Part shown: positions 1-9,194 of the stretch, piece by piece
Layout: every line of letters starts with the position of its first letter
How positions within the stretch are numbered: position 1 is the first letter of the stretch
From: Sphingomonas echinoides
Lineage (GTDB): Bacteria > Pseudomonadota > Alphaproteobacteria > Sphingomonadales > Sphingomonadaceae
Direction: 5' to 3'
DNA: 64,000 nucleotides
Assembly: GCF_029623395.1 (NCBI RefSeq)
Contig: NZ_JAPYKK010000014.1
Location: 1-64,000 of the forward strand
Notes under the pieces: model-generated
Told to the model about the DNA's origin: nothing
Databases searched by the model: none
The model's input: only the letters and a program-made list of their open reading frames with translations
Made by a program: the position numbers and the translations under genes

Positions 1-36
1 CAGCTCCCCTTTGCACCCGCCCCCGCAACCCGCCAT

Positions 37-2214
37 ATGCCCCCTATGTCCCGCGCCCGCGTCATTCTCCTTAACGCCGCCCTCGGGCCGCTGGACTACC
101 GCGTCCCGCACGGCATGAGCGTCGAACCCGGCTCGATCGTCGTCGCCCCGCTCGGGCCCAGACAATTGCTCGGCGTGGTGTGGGAAAGCGAGCACATGCC
201 CTCCGACGCCGAGGTCGGCGACAATCGCCTGCGCAACCTCGTCAGCGTCCTCCCCGTCCCCCCGCTCGCCGCGCCGCTCCGGCGACTGGTCGAATGGACC
301 GCCGATTATTACCTTGCCTCCCCCGCCTCGGTCGTGCGGATGGCGCTCGCCTCCACCTCCGCGCTGGAAGGCGCGAAGACGATCGTCGAATATCGCGCGA
401 CCGGCACGCTCCCCGATCGCCTCACCCCCCAACGCCAACAGGCGCTCGAACGGATCGGCACGACGCAAGGGTTGATCCGCGAACTCGCCGCGATCGCCGA
501 AGTCTCCGACGCGGTGATCCGCGGGCTCGTCAAGGTCGGCGCACTCGAAGCGGTCGAGGTCGACATCGACAGCCCCTTCCCGCGACCCGACCCGGCCTTC
601 GCCGCCCCCGCGCTTTCCGCCGACCAGCGCGCCGCCTCGGGCGTCCTCGTCGCGGACGTCGCCGCAAAGGCGTTCAAGCCGACGCTGCTCGACGGCGTCA
701 CCGGATCGGGCAAGACCGAAGTCTATTTCGAGGCGGTCGCCGAGGCGATCCGCGAAAACCGCCAGTCGCTCGTCCTGCTCCCCGAGATCGCGCTGACCGA
801 ACCGTTCCTCAAGCGCTTCGCCGCGCGCTTCGGGGTGCAGCCGGTCGCGTGGCACTCCGGCCTGCGCTCGTCGCAACGCCGCCGCGCGTGGCGCGCGATC
901 GCGAGCGGTCAGGCGCTCGTCACGGTCGGCGCGCGCTCGGCGCTGTTTCTGCCCTACGCCAATCTCGGGCTGATCGTCGTCGACGAGGCGCACGAGACAA
1001 GCTTCAAGCAGGAGGAAGGCGTCCATTATCACGCGCGCGACGTCGCGGTGATGCGTGGCAAGTTCGAGCAGATCCCGGTCGTGCTCGCCTCCGCCACCCC
1101 CGCGATCGAGACGCGCCAGCAAGTCGCGAGCGGCCGCTATGCCGAGGTCAAGCTCCCCGGCCGCTGGGGGGCCGCCGAGATGCCGTCGATCCAGGCGCTC
1201 GACCTGATTGCAGACCCGCCCGAGCGCGGGCGCTGGATCGCGCCCAAGCTCGTCACCGCAATCGGCGAGACGCTCGCGCGGCGCGAACAGGTGCTGCTGT
1301 TCCTCAACCGGCGCGGCTACGCCCCGCTGACCTTGTGCCGGACGTGCGGGCATCGCTTCCAGTGCCCCAATTGCACCGCGTGGATGGTCGAGCATCGGCT
1401 CGTGCGTCGTCTCGCCTGCCACCATTGCGGCCATACCGAGCCGGTCCCGCGCGTCTGCCCCGAATGCCAGAACGAGGATACGCTCGCGGCAGTCGGCCCC
1501 GGGGTCGAGCGGATCGCGGACGAAGTGGCGGCGATGTTCCCCGATGCGAAGACTGCGGTCGTCACCTCGGACACCATGTGGTCCCCCGCCAAGGCCGCCG
1601 AATTCGTCGCGCGGATGGAAGCGCATGACATCGACATCGTGGTCGGCACGCAATTGGTGACCAAGGGCTATCACTTCCCCAATCTGACGCTGGTGGGGGT
1701 GATCGACGCCGATCTCGGGCTCGACGGCGGCGATCTGCGCGCGAGCGAGCGGACCTTCCAGCAGATCATGCAGGTAGCGGGCCGCGCCGGGCGCGGCGCG
1801 AAGCCGGGGCATGTCTTCATCCAGACGCACAGCCCCGATGCGAGAGTGATGCGCGCGTTGGTGTCGGGCGATGCCGAGGCGTTCTACACCGCCGAGACCG
1901 AGCATCGCCGCGAGGCGGGCGCGCCGCCGTTCGGACGGTTCGCGGGGATCGTCATCTCGAGCGAGGATCAGGGCGCGGCTTTGGAGACCGCGCGGGCGAT
2001 CGGGCGTTCGGCGCCGGTGCATGAGGCGATGGAAGTCTATGGCCCCGCGCCTGCGCCATTGGCGATGCTGCGCGGGCGACATCGCTACCGGTTGCTGGTC
2101 CACGCGCGACGTGCGTTCGATGTGCAGGACATGCTGCGGGCGTGGCTCGGCGGGGTGGACTGGCCGTCGAAAGTGCGGGTCGTGGTGGACGTGGACCCGT
2201 ACAGCTTCGTGTAA
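37..2214 (+). CDS. priA: Primosomal protein N' (replication restart helicase PriA)
   Basis: Superfamily 2 DNA helicase that reloads the replisome at stalled forks. The 725-residue length fits the family. An N-terminal DNA-binding region (about 1-190) is followed by the helicase core, with Walker A GVTGSGKT at 220-227 and the DEAH box at 316-319. A cysteine-rich zinc module at about 434-479 holds four CxxC-type pairs typical of PriA. The late helicase motif lies around the sequence QVAGRAGRG. A second in-frame ATG lies three codons downstream (46), and either start is possible. It stands alone on the plus strand, with no related gene beside it in the window. Confidence 0.97.
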   Translation: MPPMSRARVILLNAALGPLDYRVPHGMSVEPGSIVVAPLGPRQLLGVVWESEHMPSDAEVGDNRLRNLVSVLPVPPLAAPLRRLVEWTADYYLASPASVVRMALASTSALEGAKTIVEYRATGTLPDRLTPQRQQALERIGTTQGLIRELAAIAEVSDAVIRGLVKVGALEAVEVDIDSPFPRPDPAFAAPALSADQRAASGVLVADVAAKAFKPTLLDGVTGSGKTEVYFEAVAEAIRENRQSLVLLPEIALTEPFLKRFAARFGVQPVAWHSGLRSSQRRRAWRAIASGQALVTVGARSALFLPYANLGLIVVDEAHETSFKQEEGVHYHARDVAVMRGKFEQIPVVLASATPAIETRQQVASGRYAEVKLPGRWGAAEMPSIQALDLIADPPERGRWIAPKLVTAIGETLARREQVLLFLNRRGYAPLTLCRTCGHRFQCPNCTAWMVEHRLVRRLACHHCGHTEPVPRVCPECQNEDTLAAVGPGVERIADEVAAMFPDAKTAVVTSDTMWSPAKAAEFVARMEAHDIDIVVGTQLVTKGYHFPNLTLVGVIDADLGLDGGDLRASERTFQQIMQVAGRAGRGAKPGHVFIQTHSPDARVMRALVSGDAEAFYTAETEHRREAGAPPFGRFAGIVISSEDQGAALETARAIGRSAPVHEAMEVYGPAPAPLAMLRGRHRYRLLVHARRAFDVQDMLRAWLGGVDWPSKVRVVVDVDPYSFV

Positions 2215-2305
2215 GCCCCCGTCAGGAACGAATTCTTGACCACGCCTACTTAGCGAAGGCCGAACCCAAGCAAAACGGCGAAGCGAGCGAGGGTGACGGG
2301 CAGGC

Positions 2306-2563
2306 TTACTCCGCAGGCACCTGTTTTCGCGGCATGGCCGCGAACGATGATATGACACCAGCACGCGCGACCGATCGAACGGGTCGCGGCGCACGCGAGG
2401 CGTGGCCGGTCCTCGCCATCGCCCATCCCACCGCAACCACCGGGATCGCCAGCGCGGTCCACGCCGCGGCGTCGCGCCAACCTTCACCGGTCAATGCCGT
2501 TACCAGCCCGAACACGGTTGCCAGCGCAATCAGCGTCGGCACGGCAAAGGTTGATCGGATCAT
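2306..2563 (-). CDS. Small membrane protein coupled to the PepSY gene
   Basis: 85-residue protein of unknown function with two hydrophobic stretches near the N-terminus (about 5-20 and 30-46) and a basic tail. The ATG overlaps the stop of the upstream PepSY gene (ATGA at 2560-2563), so the two are probably translationally coupled and function together. The longer in-frame extension to 2818 lies inside the PepSY gene and is a shadow. I recognise no named family. From the context I infer an accessory role in iron or siderophore handling at the inner membrane. Confidence 0.7.
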   Translation of the reverse strand: MIRSTFAVPTLIALATVFGLVTALTGEGWRDAAAWTALAIPVVAVGWAMARTGHASRAPRPVRSVARAGVISSFAAMPRKQVPAE

Positions 2564-3777
2564 CGTGAAATACCCTTCGATGCGATGGTCTGTGCGGAGA
2601 CTGGCAGTCTCGGGACCGAGGTCGCCGACACGGAATGATCCTCGCGCCGCCCCATCGGATCGCGGAGACCCTTCCGACGTGCGATCCAAAGATAGACGCC
2701 GGACCCGAGCACGACGATCGTGAACAGATCCAGCACCGCCCACAACAGCTTGAGCGGCAGCCCGCCGTAATCCCCGAAATGCAATGGCCGCGACAGTGAC
2801 AGCGCCTTGAAATACCACGGCATCGGCCGTGCATCGGTCAGCTGGCCGGTTTCCGCATCGACCAGCGCGGTCGTCAGCAAATTCTCGGTCAGCGGCGTCG
2901 CGCCTTGGAAGAAGACCGCGTAGTGATGCCCGCTGCTATACGATCCGCCCGGGAAGGCGATGAACTGCGGGTTCATGCCGGGGATCGCGCGGCGCGCAGT
3001 CGCCATCGCCACGTCGATCGACCCGTAGCGCGACGGCGGCAGCGCTGGCCGGCCCGCGTACCCCCGCGTCATATCCGCGAGTTCGTTCGCCTGCCACAGC
3101 GTGGTGATTGGCGTGACGAACGCGTTGATGACCCCGGTCAGCCCGACGACGGTCATCCACGCAAGCGCGACGATGCCGACAAGGTTGTGATAGTCGAGCC
3201 ACTTGACCCGACGGCTCCGCGCCGTTCGCAAGGTTCCGAAATCAAGCTTTCGCATGAACGGCGCGTACAGAACGACGCCGGAAACGATGGCGACGAAGAA
3301 GATCAGCCCCATCACGCCCAGGAACAGTTCGCCCTTCAGGCCAAGGAACATGTCGATGTGGAGCTGCAGCAGGAATTCGGTAACCATCCGCCCGCCCGCC
3401 TTGCCGTCCGCGACGATCTCGCCGGTCAGCCGGTTGATTTGCTGTATCTTCATACCGCTCACCGGGACGTCAGGGCGTGCGCCGGTGGTGACCGTCATCA
3501 GCGGGCGATCGTCATAGAACGCCATGTACAAGGGGACTTCGCCCGGTCGCGCCGCGAGCGCCGTTGCTAGAATCGAATCGAGCGATCGCAGTTCCGGAGC
3601 GTCGCGCGAAGCAGGAATCCCTTTGATCTGCGATGCAGGGTCGCCGCCGATTCCGTTGATTTCGTCATGGAAAATCAGCGGTAGCCCAGTGATGCACAAC
3701 ATCAGAAGGAACAGCGTACAGACCAGGCTCGTCCACTTGTGCACCTGCGCCCAGACACGGACCGTTGGGGCGGTCAC
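2560..3777 (-). CDS. PepSY-associated transmembrane helix protein (iron-uptake linked)
   Basis: 405-residue inner-membrane protein of the PepSY_TM family (PiuB/FegB-like), often found with TonB siderophore receptors and thought to act in ferric-siderophore reduction or periplasmic iron handling. The N-terminus carries the family's H-K-W motif (residues 13-15) leading into the first helix (about 16-36). Further helices lie near 145-170, 190-215 and 335-360, with a PepSY-type periplasmic region between. The start is a GTG at 3777 with AAGG very close upstream, so the start is only fairly certain. A Fur-like palindromic motif lies about 20 bp upstream. No TonB receptor is adjacent in the window. 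Confidence 0.88.
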   Translation of the reverse strand: MTAPTVRVWAQVHKWTSLVCTLFLLMLCITGLPLIFHDEINGIGGDPASQIKGIPASRDAPELRSLDSILATALAARPGEVPLYMAFYDDRPLMTVTTGARPDVPVSGMKIQQINRLTGEIVADGKAGGRMVTEFLLQLHIDMFLGLKGELFLGVMGLIFFVAIVSGVVLYAPFMRKLDFGTLRTARSRRVKWLDYHNLVGIVALAWMTVVGLTGVINAFVTPITTLWQANELADMTRGYAGRPALPPSRYGSIDVAMATARRAIPGMNPQFIAFPGGSYSSGHHYAVFFQGATPLTENLLTTALVDAETGQLTDARPMPWYFKALSLSRPLHFGDYGGLPLKLLWAVLDLFTIVVLGSGVYLWIARRKGLRDPMGRREDHSVSATSVPRLPVSAQTIASKGISR

Positions 3778-3798
3778 CTTGGGCAGCCAATGTGAGTA

Positions 3799-3818
3799 TT
3801 GCGACGCATTCTCAGCAA
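3799..3818 (-). promoter_or_regulatory. Possible Fur-type operator upstream of the PepSY gene
   Basis: On the minus strand this reads TTGCTGAGAATGCGTCGCAA. Its TTGC...GCAA ends are inverted, and the GAGAATG core resembles a degenerate Fur box. It sits about 20 bp upstream of the PepSY start. A further copy of the TTGCGA word lies at 3835-3840. The match is by eye only, and the family context (iron) is what makes it plausible. Confidence 0.3.
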
Positions 3819-3894
3819 CTACCGCGATCGCTTGTTGCGAGCAAGTCGCAATCTACCCGTGACACGGTTTGGATCTGAGCCCCGGCCTCTCCCG

Positions 3895-5388
3895 TCAATC
3901 GGTACGCGCGATTACAGTGGGTTCGTCCCAACGGAGTCGCAACCGGCCACCGGGTACCCCCGTTCGTGCCGCCCCGCCCCGACTCGCAATCCCCTCCGCA
4001 ACCGCGCGGCGTTGCGCGAACGTACCGCCATCGACCAGCAACGGTCGTTTCAGCCGGTCGGAAGCCCAAGCGGCGGTATCGAGCATTCCGCCATCGACGA
4101 CGCCTTCCACGACCGCCACCGCGGGCAGCGGCGCATTCGCCGGGGGTGCCAACGTCACGCTCCATTTCGCCGTCGCGCGTGCCGCACGCGTTTCCAAGGC
4201 ACGATAGCCCGCGAGAGGTAGTCCCGGAAGCGGTGCCGCGGTCGCGCTGAGGCGCTGGTTGACGGAGTCGATCGTCACCGCGGCCTGATCGACCCCCGCG
4301 ATCAGCGCGAGATCCGCGACCGCATGCTGCTGTCGCTCGGAATCCGTGGGTCCGGTCGCTCGGCTGGCTTGCGCGATCTGTGCGGCCTCGACACTGCCCC
4401 CGTCGGGCGAAACGCGCACCTGATCGACGTGGACGTCGATCGGTCGTGCAAGCCGCTTGCGCAGATCGGCAGCGAGGATCGCATCCGCCTTCGCATCGAG
4501 CGTTGGCGTCAGGACGACGGCGCGAATCCGGATCGGATCAGTGCTGTAATCGATTTCGAGCTGGCTGAGCCGGGACGGATTGGCGAACCGTTCACTAATC
4601 GTCTCGCGCACTTGCCGTCGTGCGACCGATTCGAACGCGATCTGGCGCAAGGCGGACCCGAGCGGCAGCGACAGCAACCCGACCGCGACGATGAACAACA
4701 CCAATTGCCACCCGGTGTGCTGCGGCGAAAGATGGCTGCCGAAACCATAAACGCGCGCGACCATCGCCGCGGTCAGCGCGATCGTGATCGCGTTGGTCAA
4801 GAACAGCAGAAGCGCGCCCGCAAACACCGTCCAGTTGAGCGTCGCAATCCCGAACCCGACGACCACCAGCGGCGGCATCAAGGCGATCGCGATCGCCACG
4901 CCCACGACCGTGCCCCCACGGCCGCGGATCAGCGCATAGGCGCCCGCAACCGCCGACAGCAGCGCGACGAGCAGATCGAACAGCGTCGGGCGTGTTCGCC
5001 CGGCGATTTCACTCGTGATCGTCTGGATCGGCGAAAGCGACACAAACAGGACCGATAACGCAACTGCGATGACCGATCCGGCGACCAAAGCAGTCGCGGA
5101 TCGACGCATTTCGCGCGGATCGACGGTCGCGATTCCGAACCCGAGCCCGATGATCGGCATCATCAGCGGCGACAGCAGCATCGCGCCGATCAGCACCGCA
5201 ACCGACGGCATCAACAGCCCGAGAAGCGAAATCGCGGCCGAAATCACGATCAGGAACGCATATCGCCCGGACCATCCGGAATCCTCGGTGATGTGGCGCA
5301 GGACCGCGTCATGATCCACGCCGCGGATGAACCAGGCATTCCACCGCTGTTGTAAACTCACGAGGTAACGTGCTGTCGCTACGGCCAT
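3895..5388 (-). CDS. DUF389 (TIGR00341-like) multi-spanning membrane protein
   Basis: 497-residue integral membrane protein. About six or seven helices occupy residues 40-265, including LLGLLMPSVAVLIGAMLLSP and the glycine/proline-rich MMPIIGLGFG motif characteristic of DUF389. The C-terminal half (about 270-497) is soluble, with two weakly repeated alpha/beta segments. Function is not established for the family. The ATG at 5388 has a good GGAGG ribosome-binding site (SD) about 9 bases upstream. It is transcribed divergently from the protease gene at 5574 and ends close to the PepSY promoter region. Confidence 0.88.
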   Translation of the reverse strand: MAVATARYLVSLQQRWNAWFIRGVDHDAVLRHITEDSGWSGRYAFLIVISAAISLLGLLMPSVAVLIGAMLLSPLMMPIIGLGFGIATVDPREMRRSATALVAGSVIAVALSVLFVSLSPIQTITSEIAGRTRPTLFDLLVALLSAVAGAYALIRGRGGTVVGVAIAIALMPPLVVVGFGIATLNWTVFAGALLLFLTNAITIALTAAMVARVYGFGSHLSPQHTGWQLVLFIVAVGLLSLPLGSALRQIAFESVARRQVRETISERFANPSRLSQLEIDYSTDPIRIRAVVLTPTLDAKADAILAADLRKRLARPIDVHVDQVRVSPDGGSVEAAQIAQASRATGPTDSERQQHAVADLALIAGVDQAAVTIDSVNQRLSATAAPLPGLPLAGYRALETRAARATAKWSVTLAPPANAPLPAVAVVEGVVDGGMLDTAAWASDRLKRPLLVDGGTFAQRRAVAEGIASRGGAARTGVPGGRLRLRWDEPTVIARTD

Positions 5389-5573
5389 TTCTGTATTCCT
5401 CCGCCGTCCAAGGAGGCTTTCGCTAGGGCAATTTTCGTCGAGATGCGACCTTCAAGCGCCCGGCCAGAGCGCTCGGCTGATGCCGTCCCTGCGTACCACA
5501 CGCCCGCCCGGCGCCCCGTTTCCTCGATTTCCCCTGTCTTCCACGGCAGCTTCCTGCCAGAATCGCGAGCATC

Positions 5574-7160
5574 ATGGCTTTCGCATCTTTCTACTGCCCA
5601 ACCCCCTTCCAGCCGCGCGCCAAGGTGTTGCTCGCCGCGCTGGTGCTGATGCTAGCGACGCTGTTCGCTGGCGCCCCGGCCCGCGCCGACGATATCTCGG
5701 CCACTGCGCGCAGCGTCGTCCGCGTCGTCACCATCGCGATCGTCGATGACGAGGTCGTCGGTTTCGGCCACGGCAGCGGCTTTGCGGTCGCGCCCAACCG
5801 GATCGTCACCAACGCGCATGTTGTTGAACTCGCGGCGCGTTACCCCGGCAACGTGGTCATCGGCGTCGTGCCGTCGGAAGGAACGAAGGGCTTCGAAGGC
5901 AAGGTTATCGCGATCGATACGGTCCACGATCTCGCGCTGATCGAATTCACCGGCGCGCGTCTGCCGACGGTCGCGCTCTATACCGGCCCCGTCGATGAGG
6001 GCAGCGCCGTCACGGCATTGGGCTACCCAGGCAACGTCGATCTCGCGACCGCACGATCAGCCGCCGATTACATCCATCCCCTGGCGCCGATCCGAACCGG
6101 AGGCGTCTTCTCCGGACGGCGACAGATGGAGGGGACCGCGGTGATGCTGCACACAGCGGGCATCGCGCGCGGCAATTCCGGCGGCCCGCTGCTCGACCCG
6201 TGCGGGCGCGTGGTCGGAGTCAATTCTGCGATCACGCAAGGGGAAGAAGGCGACGCCAATTTCGGCTTCGCGATCGCGAACAGCGAATTGGCGGCCTTCC
6301 TTGCGCGTGCCAAACAGCCTTACGCCGCGGTCGGCACGCAGTGCACCAGCATCGCGGACATCGACAAGGCGGATCGCGACGCAGACGCACAAGCGCTGGG
6401 TCTCGCAGAGGTAACCAGACGCGACGCCGCGGCGCGTGCCGCTCTGGCGCAGGAAGAGGCATTTGCCGCCGCGCGGATGACTGCAGACCGCCACCGCGAG
6501 AACATCATGGCGATCGCCACGCTGCTGCTGGTGCTCGGCGCGATGGGAATTGGCGCCGGAACGCTGTTCGAAATGCAAGGCAAGCGCAGCGCCGCAATTT
6601 GGGGCTGGAGCGGTGGCAGTGCGTTGATGCTCGGCGCGATCATCGTTTTCGTGCTCCGCCCGACCGGCGAAACGCTGCTGCCCAAAGGCACCTCGGCGCC
6701 ATCCCCGAGCGTTTCGATCACGCCTGTGTCGTCGACCAAGGCGCTCGGCAAGCTGGTGTGCCGGTTCGTCCCGGATCGCAGCCGCGTAATTTCCTCGCAG
6801 ACCACCGATGTCCCACTCGACTGGGGCACGGCGGGATGCATGAACGGGCGCACGCAATACGCAGAGAACGGCAGCAAGTGGGACCGAATCCTGGTTCCGG
6901 ATCAGGACCAGACCGTGTCGCTGATGCAATTCGACCCCGCCACCCGGCAATACGTCACGCGGCGGTATTTCCTGTCGGCGGAGCAAATGGACACGATCCG
7001 CAAGATCCGGTCGCAAGTGACGCTGAAAGCCTGCTCGCCCGATGAGGCGGGACGCGCCAACCTGGCAACGCAACAGGCCGCGATCCGGACCGCGCTACCG
7101 CCGCAACCTAATGAGAAGATCGTCTACACTTGTGCGGCCGACAGCGGGTCAGGCGGCTAA
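5574..7160 (+). CDS. Membrane-linked trypsin-like serine protease (S1 family)
   Basis: 528 residues. A signal peptide or anchor at about 17-38 (ending APARA) is followed by an S1 protease domain with the complete catalytic triad: His82 in TNAHVV, Asp119 in VHDLAL and Ser202 in GNSGGP. An alanine-rich helical linker (about 265-310) leads to two hydrophobic segments (about 312-332 and 342-361). A C-terminal soluble domain (370-528) with three cysteines follows, for which I recognise no family. No PDZ domain is visible, unlike DegP/HtrA. The start is the first ATG, and its SD is weak. The stop overlaps the convergent CPBP gene by 12 bp. Confidence 0.88.
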   Translation: MAFASFYCPTPFQPRAKVLLAALVLMLATLFAGAPARADDISATARSVVRVVTIAIVDDEVVGFGHGSGFAVAPNRIVTNAHVVELAARYPGNVVIGVVPSEGTKGFEGKVIAIDTVHDLALIEFTGARLPTVALYTGPVDEGSAVTALGYPGNVDLATARSAADYIHPLAPIRTGGVFSGRRQMEGTAVMLHTAGIARGNSGGPLLDPCGRVVGVNSAITQGEEGDANFGFAIANSELAAFLARAKQPYAAVGTQCTSIADIDKADRDADAQALGLAEVTRRDAAARAALAQEEAFAAARMTADRHRENIMAIATLLLVLGAMGIGAGTLFEMQGKRSAAIWGWSGGSALMLGAIIVFVLRPTGETLLPKGTSAPSPSVSITPVSSTKALGKLVCRFVPDRSRVISSQTTDVPLDWGTAGCMNGRTQYAENGSKWDRILVPDQDQTVSLMQFDPATRQYVTRRYFLSAEQMDTIRKIRSQVTLKACSPDEAGRANLATQQAAIRTALPPQPNEKIVYTCAADSGSGG

Positions 7161-8054
7161 GCGCCCGCGCTTCCACACCGGCGCAACGAATCGCCCGCGT
7201 CGGTGCGCCGCGACCAGCAAGGCTACCCCGAACGCGGTGTCGATCAGCACCGCCGGCACCGACGCTTCCGCACCGAAACTGCCCCCGGTCAGCCACGCGG
7301 GCCCCTGCACCGAAGGCACGAGCAAGCCCGTCTGCTTGAAGCCCGACACCGCAATTCCGTAAAGACCGCCCTGCGCGAAGTTCCAAGCCGCATGGAGGCC
7401 GATCGCCGCCCACAGCCGCCGTGTCAGCATGTACACCGCGGCGAGCATGACGCCCGCTTCCAGCGCGATCGCGCAAGCCGCCAAAGGCGTCGCGCCGGGG
7501 TTCCCAAGGTGGAGCGCACCAAACAACGCCGCAGACAGCGCAAGCGCGATCCAGCTGCCCAGCAGCCGTTCTAGCAACCGAAAGAACAACCCGCGGAGGA
7601 CGATTTCCTCGATCACCCCGGACAGGATTGCCATTGCCGCCGCCGGGTACAGCGCCGCAAATGCACCCATCCCTACGACGCGGTACCCCCCAAACGCCGC
7701 GATGACGCCGATCACCGCACTGAACAGCAGCAACCCAGCAACCAACCCGGCCCCCAGTTCGCGAGCCCAGCCGCTCCGCCCGAACTCGACCACCGGTCGC
7801 CGTTCGATCAGCCGCACGAACGCGACATAGGCGCCCGCAATCAGCGCTGCGAAGGCGGCGGCTTGCAGGATGCTGACCGGTGTCCCCTTCAACGGGGGCG
7901 ACAGCTTCGCAAACATGCTCGCGACGATCTGCCCGCCGAAGACGAAGACGAACCCGATGAACAACAGCACCAGCGGAAAGTGGATGACGCGCCAGATCCG
8001 ACTGTTCGGCGGCGTGTTCGGCTCGGTCGGCAACATGGTCACTGGTTCCCCCAT
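7149..8054 (-). CDS. CPBP family intramembrane glutamic endopeptidase
   Basis: 301-residue polytopic membrane protein of the CAAX-protease/bacteriocin-processing (Abi) family. The three family motifs are intact: EExxxR (E149, E150, R154), FxxxH (F178, H182) and HxxxN (H221, N225), which build the metal/glutamate active site within the membrane. About eight hydrophobic segments are visible. An alternative ATG at 8036 has a GGGGGAA SD and may be the real start, giving 295 residues. It lies downstream of ada on the same strand. The substrate cannot be inferred. Confidence 0.9.
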   Translation of the reverse strand: MGEPVTMLPTEPNTPPNSRIWRVIHFPLVLLFIGFVFVFGGQIVASMFAKLSPPLKGTPVSILQAAAFAALIAGAYVAFVRLIERRPVVEFGRSGWARELGAGLVAGLLLFSAVIGVIAAFGGYRVVGMGAFAALYPAAAMAILSGVIEEIVLRGLFFRLLERLLGSWIALALSAALFGALHLGNPGATPLAACAIALEAGVMLAAVYMLTRRLWAAIGLHAAWNFAQGGLYGIAVSGFKQTGLLVPSVQGPAWLTGGSFGAEASVPAVLIDTAFGVALLVAAHRRGRFVAPVWKRGRLAA

Positions 8055-8097
8055 TGAAGAGCCACGCTATCAAGCATGACCTTCCACAGGGCAACGC

Positions 8098-9135
8098 TCA
8101 GTCAGGTCGCTCGCGCTCTTGCAAGACGATCTTGCGGTCGACGCCGTACGCGTATCCGCCAGGCGTCCCGTCGCCGCGCTGAACGCGGTGACAAGGCACG
8201 ACGATCGCGACCGGGTTAGCGCCACATGCCGTCCCCGCCGCACGGACTGCCGCCGGGTTGCCGACCATCGCGGCAAGATCCGCGTAGCTGCGCGTCTCGC
8301 CCCGCGGGATAGCCCGAAGCGCTTGCCAGATCGCTTCCTGAAACGCCGTGCCCCGCACGTCGAGCGGCAAGTCCTGATCGCGTTCGGGCGATTCTACGCT
8401 CGCGACGACTTGGGCAGCCAAGGTCGCCAGCGCGGCACCGCCTTCGACGATCTCCGCATTGGGAAACCGACTGCGGAGCGCGGCGACGTCCTCGTCGAAC
8501 GAAACGCGGCACAGTCCCTTGTCGGTTGCCGCGACGAGCATCTTCCCAAGGCTGGTGTCCGCGATCGTCCAGCGGATCGTCACCCCCGCCCCGCCGCGCC
8601 GCCACGCGCTGGGGCTCATCCCCAACCGCTTCGCGCCATCCTCGTAAAAACGGCTGGGCGCGGAATAGCCGGCGTCGTAGATCGCAGCGGTGACGCTCGC
8701 CTCCTGCGTCAGTGCGATCGCGGCACGACGCGCGCGCAGGGCACGCGCATAGGCCGCGGGAGTCACCCCCGTGGCGCGCTTGAACAGGCGGTGGAAATGG
8801 TGCGGCGCATATCCGACCTGCAATGCGAGTTCATCGAGACCGAGCATGTCCTCCGCCGCCTCCAGCAAGGCCACGGCGCGCGCAATCGCAATCCGGTCGC
8901 GCCCGACTTCGTCGGGTTTGCAACGCAGGCATGCTCGATAGCCTGCCGCGCGCGCCGCGGCAGGATCGCGGTAGAAGCTGACATGTTCCCGCTTGGGATG
9001 ACGCGCCGGGCAGCTCGGCTTGCAGTAGATGCCGGTGGTCCGCACCGCGCCGACGAAACGTCCGTCGCTTTGCCGATCACGCGCTTCGAACGCGGCCCAG
9101 GCGATATCAGGATCGAGAAGAAAGGTCTGCGTCAT
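8098..9135 (-). CDS. ada: Bifunctional transcriptional activator / DNA alkyl-transferase Ada
   Basis: 345 residues with the full Ada layout. The N-terminal zinc domain has Cys38, Cys42, Cys69 and Cys72 (Cys38 accepts methyl from phosphotriesters). An AraC-type helix-turn-helix region follows (about 85-180). The C-terminal O6-methylguanine methyltransferase carries the PCHRV active site at about Cys315. It repairs alkylated DNA and, when methylated, activates its own regulon. No alkB is adjacent. The next gene upstream (a dienelactone hydrolase) is on the same strand but separated by about 60 bp. Confidence 0.96.
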   Translation of the reverse strand: MTQTFLLDPDIAWAAFEARDRQSDGRFVGAVRTTGIYCKPSCPARHPKREHVSFYRDPAAARAAGYRACLRCKPDEVGRDRIAIARAVALLEAAEDMLGLDELALQVGYAPHHFHRLFKRATGVTPAAYARALRARRAAIALTQEASVTAAIYDAGYSAPSRFYEDGAKRLGMSPSAWRRGGAGVTIRWTIADTSLGKMLVAATDKGLCRVSFDEDVAALRSRFPNAEIVEGGAALATLAAQVVASVESPERDQDLPLDVRGTAFQEAIWQALRAIPRGETRSYADLAAMVGNPAAVRAAGTACGANPVAIVVPCHRVQRGDGTPGGYAYGVDRKIVLQERERPD

Positions 9136-9194
9136 GCAGACGGCTATACGCTTCGGCGGAATGCCAGGACATCCCGCCGTTTGCGTTCAAAGCG

